Origin: Tepidiphilus margaritifer DSM 15129
GTDB taxonomy: Bacteria; Pseudomonadota; Gammaproteobacteria; Burkholderiales; Rhodocyclaceae
Assembly (NCBI RefSeq): GCF_000425565.1
Contig: NZ_KE384397.1
Location: 93,746-157,745, forward strand
DNA length: 64,000 bases
Direction of reading: 5' to 3'
In this document: positions 53,367 through 62,157 of the stretch, piece by piece
How the letters are laid out: the number at the start of each line of letters is the position of its first letter
Position numbering within the stretch: the stretch's first letter is position 1
Program-made: the position numbers and the translations under genes
Notes under the pieces: generated by a model
What the model was told of the DNA's origin: nothing
The model's input: the letters and a program-made list of their open reading frames with translations, nothing else
Databases searched by the model: none

Positions 53367-53882
53367 ATGAACGAGACGATGCCTTTGGACCCCTTGGTTG
53401 CCATCGTCACGGGCGCCGGCCGCGGACTGGGGCGAGCGATGCCGCTGGGTCTCGCCGCTGCAGGGGTACGCGTGCTCGGTACCGCCGCCCGTGAATCGGG
53501 TGAGCTGCAGGCGCTGGAAGCGGAGATCCGCGATCGCTTCGGTTCCGACCGTTTTCTTCCCCTCACGGCCGACGCTGCCCATCCCGAAGAGGCCGAACGC
53601 ACCGTGGCCACGGCGCCCGAACGCCTGGGACGACTCGATGTGCTCATCAACAACGCTGGACGCGGGATGAAGTACGTCAACCCGTGCTTTCTCACCGCCC
53701 CCCCTCCTTTCTGGGAAACGCCACCGGAACTGTGGCGCCTCATCATCGACACCCACGTCAATGGCCCCTTTTTCATGGCGCGGGCGGCCGACCAGGTCAC
53801 CGGCAAGCAGGTGATCGCACGGCAATGGACGCCGTACGCACCCAAGGACGCACTCGCAGACGCAGGATGGGAACTGAGATGA
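53367..53882 (+). pseudogene. SDR with catalytic core deleted in frame
   Basis: A 171-residue remnant of a short-chain dehydrogenase. The first 140 residues are normal: TGAGRGLGRAM cofactor motif (residues 15-25), NNAG (95-98), and DTHVNGPFFMARAA. At about residue 141 (base 53790) it passes directly to ADQVTGKQVIARQWTP, the C-terminal signature of such SDRs. Roughly 100 residues with the catalytic Ser, Tyr and Lys are missing, so it cannot be an active dehydrogenase. The reading frame is kept, and its stop overlaps the yeiH start (ATGA), so it may persist as a translation leader for yeiH. Confidence 0.75.
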
Positions 53883-54907
53883 ACGGCTTGTCTCAACGGG
53901 CACCGGCCCTGCACGGTTTGCTCTTCGTCGCCCTCTTCGCCCTAGCGGCGTTGCAGATGGCACAATTCCCCGCCATATCCCGCCTAGGTCTCAGTCCGCT
54001 CATCGTCGGCATCCTCTTGGGCATGGTCTACGCCAACACCCTACGACGCCACTTGCCCGAATCCTGGGTGCCCGGCGTCCTCTTCAGTTCCAAACATCTG
54101 CTGCGCGCGGCCATCATCCTCTACGGCTTTCGCGTCACCTTCCAGCAGATTGCCGCCGTGGGCTGGGCCGGCCTGGGCGTGTCGGTGACCATGGTGGTGA
54201 GCACCCTCGCTCTCGGCGTATGGATGGGTACCCGCCTCTTCAAGCTCGACCGGGATACCGCCATTCTGACGGCAGCCGGCAGCGCCATCTGCGGCGCGGC
54301 GGCGGTCGTGGCCACCGAGTCCGTCTTGGAATCCAATCCTGCCAAGAGCGCCGTGGCGGTGGGAACCGTCGTCCTCTTCGGCACCCTCTCCATGTTTCTT
54401 TACCCCGCCGTCTATGCCACGGGACTGCTACATCTCACACCCCAGATCTTCGGCCTCTATAGCGGCGGCACCATCCACGAGGTGGCGCAAGTGGTCGCGG
54501 CCACCGGCGGGATCGCCGGGGCAGGAGAAGTCGCCGTGATCGTAAAGATGGTCCGGGTGATGCTGATCGCCCCCGTGCTGCTCGCTCTGGGTTGGCTCAC
54601 GCTGCGCCACAAAACCAGGACGGAAAACGCCGGCGTTCGGCTCGTCATTCCCTGGTTCGCCGTCTGGTTCGTCGCCGCCAGCGCCATCAATTCGCTCGGT
54701 GTGCTACCCAATTGGCTGGTGCAAGATCTGATCGGGGTCGACAATTTCCTCCTCACGATGGCGATGACGGCCATCGGCATGGAAACGAACGTGGTCAAGT
54801 TTCGCCAGGTCGGCCCCGGACCGCTCTACCTCGCCGCCGCGCTCTTCCTCTGGCTCGTGTTCGGCGGCTACGGCGTCACCCGTGTTTTTGCGGCAATGCT
54901 GGGATAA
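53879..54907 (+). CDS. yeiH: YeiH-family putative sulfate/anion exporter
   Basis: A 342-residue membrane protein of the UPF0324/YeiH (PSE) family with about ten hydrophobic helices. Conserved blocks are LGMVYANTLR, AAGSAICGAAAVVATESV, GTIHEVAQVVAATG and the C-terminal TAIGMETNVVKFRQVGPGP. Members of this family have been linked to export of sulfate, taurine-derived or other small anions, without firm proof. It is translationally coupled to the broken SDR gene. The family identity is firm, the substrate is not. Confidence 0.88.
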   Translation: MNGLSQRAPALHGLLFVALFALAALQMAQFPAISRLGLSPLIVGILLGMVYANTLRRHLPESWVPGVLFSSKHLLRAAIILYGFRVTFQQIAAVGWAGLGVSVTMVVSTLALGVWMGTRLFKLDRDTAILTAAGSAICGAAAVVATESVLESNPAKSAVAVGTVVLFGTLSMFLYPAVYATGLLHLTPQIFGLYSGGTIHEVAQVVAATGGIAGAGEVAVIVKMVRVMLIAPVLLALGWLTLRHKTRTENAGVRLVIPWFAVWFVAASAINSLGVLPNWLVQDLIGVDNFLLTMAMTAIGMETNVVKFRQVGPGPLYLAAALFLWLVFGGYGVTRVFAAMLG

Positions 54908-55060
54908 GCTGTACGGCAACGAAAAACGCTGCGCGAGAACACCCATGCCGAACGATGCCTGTTTTCCCCTGCATCGAACCAAAGAAAAAGGACGCAACCG
55001 GGTCGTGGTGGAGGCCAAAGCCTGGCAGAAGTAATCTACCGCTGGCCCCCCTGATCGACC
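54908..55060. other. Convergent gap yeiH / priA, no clear element
   Basis: A 153-base gap between convergent genes. A 6-bp inverted repeat (GATGC...GCATC) around 54953-54977 has a T-rich loop, not a T tail, so it is not a standard terminator. I see no other RNA gene, repeat or coding remnant. Confidence 0.4.
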
Positions 55061-57058
55061 TCAGGTCTCCAGCGGATCCACCTCCAGACGCCAGCGCAAC
55101 GAACGCGGATGGGGCAAGCCCCGCAGCGCCTCGACCCAGCGCTCGAGGAAAGCGTGCAGCGCAGGACGGCGACCCCCTTCGACGAGCAGCTGGGCCCGTT
55201 CGCGGCGCGCGAGGCGCACGAGGCGCATCGGGACCGGATCGAACACCTTCACCGGCCAACCTTCCCGGCCCGCAATCTCACGCCCCGTGGTGCGCGCCGC
55301 CTCCAGGAAAGCGAGCGCCGGCTCCAGCGCCTCGTCGTCGGCGCGCAACAACGCCTGAAAAGCGAAAGGCGGCAGCCGCAGCGCCCGACGCTCGGCGAGC
55401 GTCCTCGCGGCGAAGGCGGCATAGTCGTGCGCCGCGAGCTCGCGAAAGAGCGGATGCTGGGGAAACTCCGTCTGCACCAGCACCCGACCTGGCGCGCCCG
55501 CCCGACCGGCCCTGCCGGCCACCTGTATCAGCTGCTGGAACATCCGCTCCGTGGCGCGCACCTCGGCGGCGTAGAGCCCGGCATCGGCCCCGATCACGCC
55601 GACGAGCGTGAGCGACGGAAAATCATGCCCCTTGGCCATCATCTGCGTGCCCACGAGCAGGTCGTAGCGTCCCGCGCGCACCTCCTCGAGCAGCGTTTCC
55701 CATTGAGCCAAGGTCCTCACCGCGTCGCGGTCGATGCGCGCGATCCGCGCCTGGGGAAACAGCGCCTGCAACCGCTCCTCCAGCCGCTGCGTGCCCCGGC
55801 CGACGGGCTGCAGGTCGAGCGCGCCGCACTCGGGACAGGCCCGCGGCGGGGCCTCCCGATAACCGCAGTGATGGCAGTGCATCCGGCCGTCGTCGCGATG
55901 GAAGACGAGATTGACCGAACAGTTCGGGCAGCGGCTCACCCAGCCGCAATGGCCGCAGCGTACCACCGGCGCGTAACCCCGGCGGTTGAGGAAAACGAGC
56001 GCCTGCTCGCCGCGCGCGAGCGTGGCTTCGATCGCCTGGGCGAGCGGCGCGCTCACCCCCTCCTCGGCCGGCGTCTGCGCCGTGTCGATGAGCTCTATCG
56101 TCGGCAAGGGTTGGCCGCTCGCGCGGGCGGACAAAGCCACGCGGCGATAGCGGCCCGCCTCGCAGGACGCCCAGCTCTCGAGCGAGGGCGTGGCCGAACC
56201 GAGCACGATCGGCACGTTCCAACGGCGAGCCCGCCAGACCGCCAGGTCGCGCGCCGAGTAGGGCACCCCTTCGAACTGCTTGTAGGATGGATCGTGCTCC
56301 TCGTCCACCACCACCAGCCCCAGCCGCACGAAAGGCGCGAACACCGCGAGCCGCGTGCCGAGCACGATATCGACCTCGCCGCGCAGCGCCGCCACGAAGG
56401 CCGCCGAACGCTCGCCGGCAGGCGCATCCGAATGCAGGCAGACGATGCGCGCCGAAGAAAAACGGGCGCGCACCCGCCCGGTGAGCTGCGGCGTGAGACC
56501 GATCTCGGGCACCAGGAGCAGCGCCTGCCGCCCTCGGGCGAGACAGTCGGCGATCAGGCGCAGGTAGACTTCCGTTTTGCCGCTGCCGGTGATCCCGTGC
56601 AACAGCGTCACCGAGAACCCTTCCCGCGGTACCGCCTCGAGCGCCGCTCTTTGCCCTGGTGTGAGCTCGGGCAGCAGCCCGGCCGTCATCGCGCTCCCAC
56701 CCGCGTCCGGTTTCGCCGTACGGGGTTCGCGCTTGCGCCGGCGCAATGCAGGAGGCAGCATCGTCGCCACGACCTCGCCGAGCGGTGCCAGGTAGTAGCG
56801 GGCGGTGAATTCGAGCAATTCGCGATCGGCCGCGGCAAGCGGCGGCAACCCCTGCCAGACCGACTCCACCGCTTTGATCCGCTCGTCAGGAACGGACGGA
56901 TCCGCCTCGAGCGACCAGACGATGCCCAGCTTCGCGCCGCGGCCGAAGGGCACGCGCACGATCTGCCCCGGTACCACCTCTTCGGGAACCCGGTAGTCGA
57001 ACAACCCCTCGCCGGGAAACGGCAACAGCACCTGGACCCGACGCATCCCCTCGCTCAT
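55061..57058 (-). CDS. priA: Primosomal replication-restart helicase PriA
   Basis: DEXH helicase that reloads the replisome at stalled forks. The 665-residue protein has an N-terminal DNA-binding domain ([19 protein letters not shown]), Walker [18 protein letters not shown], and the PriA zinc-binding region with eight Cys (CGHC..CPNC..CHHC..CPEC). It also has [11 protein letters not shown] and the QVAGRAGR motif. The start at 57058 overlaps the hemE stop (ATGA); M5 at 57046 is an alternative. The frame is open further upstream, but that part reads hemE out of frame. Length is slightly shorter than E. coli PriA (732). Confidence 0.95.
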   Translation of the reverse strand: MSEGMRRVQVLLPFPGEGLFDYRVPEEVVPGQIVRVPFGRGAKLGIVWSLEADPSVPDERIKAVESVWQGLPPLAAADRELLEFTARYYLAPLGEVVATMLPPALRRRKREPRTAKPDAGGSAMTAGLLPELTPGQRAALEAVPREGFSVTLLHGITGSGKTEVYLRLIADCLARGRQALLLVPEIGLTPQLTGRVRARFSSARIVCLHSDAPAGERSAAFVAALRGEVDIVLGTRLAVFAPFVRLGLVVVDEEHDPSYKQFEGVPYSARDLAVWRARRWNVPIVLGSATPSLESWASCEAGRYRRVALSARASGQPLPTIELIDTAQTPAEEGVSAPLAQAIEATLARGEQALVFLNRRGYAPVVRCGHCGWVSRCPNCSVNLVFHRDDGRMHCHHCGYREAPPRACPECGALDLQPVGRGTQRLEERLQALFPQARIARIDRDAVRTLAQWETLLEEVRAGRYDLLVGTQMMAKGHDFPSLTLVGVIGADAGLYAAEVRATERMFQQLIQVAGRAGRAGAPGRVLVQTEFPQHPLFRELAAHDYAAFAARTLAERRALRLPPFAFQALLRADDEALEPALAFLEAARTTGREIAGREGWPVKVFDPVPMRLVRLARRERAQLLVEGGRRPALHAFLERWVEALRGLPHPRSLRWRLEVDPLET

Positions 57059-58125
57059 GCCTTCTGGTGATATTTCACGCTCTCGGTCTGGACGGCGTGG
57101 ACCAGCGCCGCCACGTGCTCCGGCGGCGTGTGCTGCGAGATGCCGTGCCCCAGGTTGAAGACGTGCCCAGAACCGTACCCGAAAGCTTCGAGCACCTGGC
57201 AGGCTTCGCGTACCACCACGTCGGGCGGCGCAAAGAGGATCGCTGGATCGAGATTGCCCTGCAGCGCCACTTTGTCCCCGACCAGAGCCCGAGCCCGGCC
57301 GATGTCCATCGTCCAGTCCAGACCCACGGCATCGGCGCCGATGCCGGCCAAATCTTCCAGCCACACGCCGCCCCCCTTGGTGAAGACGATGGAGGGAACG
57401 ATGCGGCCTTCCGCCTCACGGCGCAAACCCGCGACGATGCGCGCCAGATAGGGCAAGGAAAACGTCTTGAAGGCTTCCTCGGCGAGCACCCCGCCCCAGG
57501 AATCGAAGAGCATCACCGCCTGCGCTCCCGCTTCGATCTGGGCGTTGAGGTAATCGGTCACCGCCTGAGTCGTCACCTCGAGGATGCGGTGCATCAGATC
57601 GGGACGAGTGTAGAGCAGTGTTTTGACCGTACGATAATCCTCGCTCGCTCCTCCTTCGACCATATAGCAGGCAAGCGTCCAAGGGCTGCCGGAGAAACCG
57701 ATCAGGGGTACCGAGCCGTCGAGGGCATGCCGGATCTGCCGCACCGCCTCGAGCACATAGGCGAGCTCCACCGTAGGATCCGGAGCAGCAAGGTTGCGGA
57801 TCTCCCATTCACTGCGCAGTGGTCGCTCGAACTTCGGCCCTTCGCCTTCGACGAAATACAGCCCCAGCCCCATCGCATCGGGCACCGTCAGGATGTCGGA
57901 AAAAAGGATCGCCGCATCGAGCCCGAAACGCACGATCGGCTGAAGCGTCACTTCGGTGGCGAGCGCCGGATCCTTGCACAAGGCGAGGAAACTGCCAGCC
58001 CGCCGTCGCGTCTCGCGGTATTCGGGCAGATAGCGCCCGGCCTGCCGCATCAACCAGATCGGCGTGCGATCCACGGGCTGGCGCAGCAGCGCCCGCAAGA
58101 GGCGATCGTTTTGCAAAGGGGGCAT
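57055..58125 (-). CDS. hemE: Uroporphyrinogen decarboxylase HemE
   Basis: Converts uroporphyrinogen III to coproporphyrinogen III in heme synthesis. The 356-residue protein shows the two family signatures [16 protein letters not shown] and [16 protein letters not shown], and ends with [24 protein letters not shown]. All are intact and the length is normal. It overlaps priA, and a gap of 48 bases separates it from ntrX. Heme supply fits the many cytochromes in this window, though the gene is universal. Confidence 0.96.
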   Translation of the reverse strand: MPPLQNDRLLRALLRQPVDRTPIWLMRQAGRYLPEYRETRRRAGSFLALCKDPALATEVTLQPIVRFGLDAAILFSDILTVPDAMGLGLYFVEGEGPKFERPLRSEWEIRNLAAPDPTVELAYVLEAVRQIRHALDGSVPLIGFSGSPWTLACYMVEGGASEDYRTVKTLLYTRPDLMHRILEVTTQAVTDYLNAQIEAGAQAVMLFDSWGGVLAEEAFKTFSLPYLARIVAGLRREAEGRIVPSIVFTKGGGVWLEDLAGIGADAVGLDWTMDIGRARALVGDKVALQGNLDPAILFAPPDVVVREACQVLEAFGYGSGHVFNLGHGISQHTPPEHVAALVHAVQTESVKYHQKA

Positions 58126-58173
58126 GAGAAGGCGACTCCGTGAGGCGACAGGACAGCCGCCATTATACGGAGC

Positions 58174-59418
58174 TCAGTCGGCATCCTGGGCGCGCTTGAT
58201 GGACAGGCCGAGTTGCTTGATCTTGCGGTAGAGATGCGTGCGTTCCAGACCGGCGAGCTCCGCCACCCGGCTCATGGGCAGGGCTTCGCGCTCGAGCAGG
58301 CGCTCGAAGTACATGCGCTCGAAGGCTTCGCGCGCCTCGCGCAGCGGCAGGGTGAGCAGGCGCTCCAGCGTGGGCTGATCCGGCAGACCAAAAATGTGCT
58401 CGATCGCCGCTTGGGGGACGACGCCATCCTCCTGGGCTGCCAGCAAGGCCTCGGCCAGACCAAAGAGATCGAGCTCGGCCGGCAGCATGCCCTTGGGCAT
58501 GCGCGTCAGACACCCTGGCGGAATCTGGGGAACCGCCGTACAACCATGCCGCTGCGCCACCTCGGCGAGCGCCAGCGGCACGAGGGTGTCGAGCGCACGC
58601 AAGGCTTCATCGCGCTTCGGCACCTCGACGCGGCATTGGGCGAAAGCAGCCACGATCGACTCCGGCCACCCGTCTCGAGCCATGGTTTCCGTCGGCACAT
58701 CTCCGAAGACGATCACACGTGCGGAATATTCTCCCCGGCGCTCGAGAGCGAAGCAGAGATTCTTTTGCTGAAGACGGGTGAGACTGCGCAATTCGCGCAC
58801 ATACCAATGCCCGCCGCGCGCCCGCTGCAGTTTATCGAGTGAGAGCGGCTGCGTTTCGGCACCGAGATCGAGCGTCGGCCCCTCGCCCAGTTTCAGGGCC
58901 TGCCCCAGCGCCTGGACGAGGAAGGCGTCGCTGACCTGGAGATAAAGGAGTCCGCAGCGCTGGAGATGGTCCTTGGCCTTGTCCAACACCGGTGCGAGCA
59001 GGGGATGCTCCCCCAGACGGCCGATCGCTACCTCGCTGGGTGCTTTCGCCTGTCGGGATCGCGCCACCGCCTCCTTGATCGCCGGCAGCAGCTTCTGCAT
59101 CGAGATGGGTTTCTCGAGAAAATCGATCGCCCCGATGCGCGTGGCCTCCACCGCCGTGTCGATCGTGGCGTGTCCCGACATCATGATCACCGGCGGTGCC
59201 GGCGGCTGACGTCCCATCCACTGCCGCAAGAGGGTGATACCGTCGACGTCGGGCATCCAGATGTCGAGGAGGATCACGTCGGGTCGCTCGGCCTCCAGGC
59301 GCTCGTTCGCCTGCAGGCCGTTTTCGGCCGTCTCGACGGCATAACCCTCATCTTCGAGAATTTCGCGCAACAACTCACGAATACCGACTTCATCGTCGAC
59401 GATGAGCACTTTAGCCAT
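58174..59418 (-). CDS. ntrX: NtrX-like response regulator with degenerate AAA+ domain
   Basis: A 414-residue regulator. The receiver domain (1-125) is intact with Asp52 in VILLDIWMP and Lys in FLEKPIS. The central region (about 140-320) is recognisably derived from a sigma-54-activator AAA+ domain, but it lacks a Walker A motif, the GAFTGA loop and an acidic Walker B. It therefore cannot hydrolyse ATP or remodel sigma-54 polymerase. The C-terminal Fis-type helix-turn-helix (MSRVAELAGLERTHLYRKIKQLGL) is intact. It probably acts as an ordinary DNA-binding regulator paired with NtrY, whose gene overlaps its start by 8 bases. Confidence 0.88.
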   Translation of the reverse strand: MAKVLIVDDEVGIRELLREILEDEGYAVETAENGLQANERLEAERPDVILLDIWMPDVDGITLLRQWMGRQPPAPPVIMMSGHATIDTAVEATRIGAIDFLEKPISMQKLLPAIKEAVARSRQAKAPSEVAIGRLGEHPLLAPVLDKAKDHLQRCGLLYLQVSDAFLVQALGQALKLGEGPTLDLGAETQPLSLDKLQRARGGHWYVRELRSLTRLQQKNLCFALERRGEYSARVIVFGDVPTETMARDGWPESIVAAFAQCRVEVPKRDEALRALDTLVPLALAEVAQRHGCTAVPQIPPGCLTRMPKGMLPAELDLFGLAEALLAAQEDGVVPQAAIEHIFGLPDQPTLERLLTLPLREAREAFERMYFERLLEREALPMSRVAELAGLERTHLYRKIKQLGLSIKRAQDAD

Positions 59419-61549
59419 CCCGGCCTCCTTCACGCACCTCGTCGCCGAGCGGGAATTCGATTTCCACCATTGCCCCTCCTTCCGTCCGGTTGACCAGGCG
59501 GACCCGCGCACCATGATCGTCGAGGATCTTCTTGATCACCGCCAGACCCAGCCCCGTCCCTTTGGGCTTGGTCGTGAAATAGGGCTCGAACGCGTGGCGC
59601 AGCAGCTCCGGGGGAAAACCCGGACCATTGTCGAGCACCCGCAGGGTGAGGGTATCCGCCTTGCGAGCGACCTCAATACGAATCAGGCCGTGCTGACGCC
59701 CCTCCAGCGCATCCTGGGCATTCTGGATGAGATTATGCAACACTTGTCGCAATTGGGAAGCGTCGGCCCGCAATGCCGGCAAAGGTTCCTGAGGCAAGTC
59801 GAGTTCCAGGCGCGCTGGTGAGGATTCGTACAGGACCAACACGCTGCGCAACAGGGATTCCAGGTCGAGCCAATCCTTTTTCGGCGCCGGCAGGCGGGCA
59901 TAGTCGCGGAAGGCATTCACTAGATTCTTCATCGCCTCCACTTGATCGATGATCGTCTGCGTGGCACGTTCGAGCATTTGCCGCTCTTCGGGACCCAGAC
60001 GGTCGGCGAGCTTGTAGCGCAAGCGCTCGGCCGAGAGCTGGATCGGGGTGAGCGGATTCTTGATCTCGTGCGCGAGGCGCCGTGCCACTTCCCCCCAGGC
60101 GGCGGTGCGCTGCGCCTGCACGAGGTCGGTGACGTCGTCGAACACGACTAGACGGCCGCTGCCGTGGCGCGTCGGTAGCGCAGCCACGTGCAGCAGCAGG
60201 ATCTGGGTATGGCCGTCGGCGCAGCGACGGCGCCATTCGGTGGGGCCTGCCGGCTCACGGCCGATGAGCTCGGCGATCAAGGTGGCAAACTCCGGCTCGA
60301 TCGTCCAGGAGGAAGGAGGATGCCCCGTGCACCCCCGCAGATCGACTTCGAGGATACGGGAAGCGGCGGCATTGGCGATGGTCAATTTCCCCTCTGCATC
60401 GAACGCCAGCACACCGGTGCTGAGGTTGGCGAGGATCGTCTCCAGGTAAGCGCGTGCCGCCTCGATCTGGGCATGCGACTCTTCGGCCGCCTGCCTCGCC
60501 TGGGCGAGTTGCTGCGTCATCGCATCGAACGAGCGCGTCAGCACCCCCAACTCGTCGCGGGCCGCGATCGGTGCAAGCGGTCGATAATCGCCAGCCGCCA
60601 CCGCCCGCGTTCCTTCGGCCAGCACCATCAGCGGCGCGATGAACTTGCGCGACAGATACATGGCCAAGGCGAGCGCCGCCAGCAAAGACAGCAAGACGGT
60701 GATGGTGAGCGTGAGCGCATAGATACGCTGCAGCCCCTCCTTGCCGACCACGATCTGCTGGTAATCCCGATAGGCCGTCTGTACGGCGTCGATCTGCTCG
60801 GCGATGTTCGCCGGTACCCTTTGTACTACTTGAAGATAGGCCGCCTCCGTCGTACTGCCCGGCATCGTGGCGCCGAGCACTGCGATCACCCGGATGACCG
60901 GCACTCCTTCAGGAGAGGTATCGACCCGATGGAAAAGCCCCGTGCTGCGGGCTGCCTGCAGCTCGATGGAGGTGGGCAACACCGAACCCAACCAGCGATC
61001 ATCCGGACTCACCGTCACCAGGGGCGTTCCCTTGGCGTTGAGCACCGTGATGGAGCTGATCCCCAAATTCTCGCGCAAAGGCGTGAGGGTGGCGATGTCC
61101 ACTGCCCCCGCCTGAGCGAGTTGCCCCCGCAGCGTCTCCGCGTCATGCCGCGCTTTCAGCACCAGGTTGTCGAGCGTGTTGCGCGCCAGCGCCACCCCGC
61201 TCTCCAACGCCCGCTCGACCCGGATGTCGAACCAGGTTTCGATCGAACGCACCACGAAGAAAATCGAGACGAGATAGAGAATCACCGCCGGAATCAAGGC
61301 CATGGCGGTGAACATGAGCGTGAGCCGAACCCGAAGTCGCGTGCCGAATTTCCGGCGCCGATACTGCCGATAGAGATGCCAAGCCTGACGCCCCAACAAG
61401 ACGCCGAGCCCGGCCACCACCGCCGCATTCAGCGTCAAGAAATAGGGAAAGGCGGAACCGAAGACGTCGGTATTGCTGCTGGCCGTCGCGAGCAGGAAGA
61501 TCGAGATCGCCACGACCGCCAGGATCACTACCACCAGGCCGCGGTTCAT
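59411..61549 (-). CDS. ntrY: NtrY-like sensor histidine kinase
   Basis: A 712-residue membrane kinase. Three N-terminal hydrophobic segments (VVVILAVVAISIFLLAT, FLTLNAAVVAGLGVLL, FTAMALIPAVILYLVSIFFVV) precede a periplasmic region. Another helix (LTLTITVLLSLLAALALAMYL), HAMP, a PAS domain (about 385-480), HisKA with HEIKNPLTPIQLSAERL and HATPase (LHNLIQNAQDAL, DNGPGF, GTGLGLAV) follow. NtrYX systems respond to nitrogen or redox/oxygen status. It sits in rsmB-DUF4390-ntrY-ntrX, a gene order common in betaproteobacteria, with 4-base and 8-base overlaps. Confidence 0.93.
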   Translation of the reverse strand: MNRGLVVVILAVVAISIFLLATASSNTDVFGSAFPYFLTLNAAVVAGLGVLLGRQAWHLYRQYRRRKFGTRLRVRLTLMFTAMALIPAVILYLVSIFFVVRSIETWFDIRVERALESGVALARNTLDNLVLKARHDAETLRGQLAQAGAVDIATLTPLRENLGISSITVLNAKGTPLVTVSPDDRWLGSVLPTSIELQAARSTGLFHRVDTSPEGVPVIRVIAVLGATMPGSTTEAAYLQVVQRVPANIAEQIDAVQTAYRDYQQIVVGKEGLQRIYALTLTITVLLSLLAALALAMYLSRKFIAPLMVLAEGTRAVAAGDYRPLAPIAARDELGVLTRSFDAMTQQLAQARQAAEESHAQIEAARAYLETILANLSTGVLAFDAEGKLTIANAAASRILEVDLRGCTGHPPSSWTIEPEFATLIAELIGREPAGPTEWRRRCADGHTQILLLHVAALPTRHGSGRLVVFDDVTDLVQAQRTAAWGEVARRLAHEIKNPLTPIQLSAERLRYKLADRLGPEERQMLERATQTIIDQVEAMKNLVNAFRDYARLPAPKKDWLDLESLLRSVLVLYESSPARLELDLPQEPLPALRADASQLRQVLHNLIQNAQDALEGRQHGLIRIEVARKADTLTLRVLDNGPGFPPELLRHAFEPYFTTKPKGTGLGLAVIKKILDDHGARVRLVNRTEGGAMVEIEFPLGDEVREGGRDG

Positions 61550-62157
61550 CGCTTCCTCCAGGGGTACCAGCGATAAGGCCCCACCTCCCAGGCATAGACG
61601 TCATTGCCGAGCGCGCTCGCACGCAGGGTCTGCGGCAATTGCGACAGGTCGACGGCCAACCGCAATTCGGCCCGCACGTCCGCCAACGGATTGAACACGT
61701 CGCCGGCCACGGGCCAGCCGCGAATCAAGCGCAAGGACTGCAGCAACGTCTCCCGATCGTAGAACACCTGGGTCGTATCGCCCACCGTCAGCAGCCAATC
61801 CTGGGTCACCGGCTGATGCCGTATGGTGATACGCCAGAATTTGCCGAAGACCAGCTGATCGCTCCAATACCAGCGCTCCCGATAGAGCATCAGCTCCAAG
61901 CGCAGAGGCATGGCGATGCCGCGCTGCAGCAGATCTTCCCATACGGCGGGGAAACGCTCGAACCCCAGATCTGCGTCGAGAAACCAGTTCCCCGTGCCGT
62001 CGCGCCACAGTCGCGCCCGCGACGCGGCATCGGCCACCGCCGCCCCGTCATTGACCAACAGACCCACAGTACCCAAGGGAAGCGCACCCAGGGCGAACAG
62101 TAACCGCCGACGAAGCGGATCAAGCGGTTTTGCGCAGCAGCGCGTAGAAGAACCCAT
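61546..62157 (-). CDS. DUF4390 protein
   Basis: A 203-residue protein with an N-terminal hydrophobic segment (LLFALGALPLGTVGLLV) that is probably a signal or membrane anchor, and a conserved periplasmic region (FPAVWEDLLQRGIAMPLRLELMLYRERWYW pattern) of the DUF4390 family. Its function is unknown, but it is regularly found between rsmB and ntrY in betaproteobacteria and may modulate the NtrY sensor. The ATG at 62157 overlaps the end of rsmB by 38 bases. A later start would cut the signal segment. Confidence 0.82.
   Translation of the reverse strand: MGSSTRCCAKPLDPLRRRLLFALGALPLGTVGLLVNDGAAVADAASRARLWRDGTGNWFLDADLGFERFPAVWEDLLQRGIAMPLRLELMLYRERWYWSDQLVFGKFWRITIRHQPVTQDWLLTVGDTTQVFYDRETLLQSLRLIRGWPVAGDVFNPLADVRAELRLAVDLSQLPQTLRASALGNDVYAWEVGPYRWYPWRKR

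Noticed and set aside
54953-54977. Terminator between yeiH and priA
   Set aside because: The inverted repeat is short, has a 12-base T-rich loop and no T tail.
55109-57070. Plus-strand frame of 653 codons opposite priA
   Set aside because: His/Arg-rich shadow of priA; priA motifs are complete on the minus strand.
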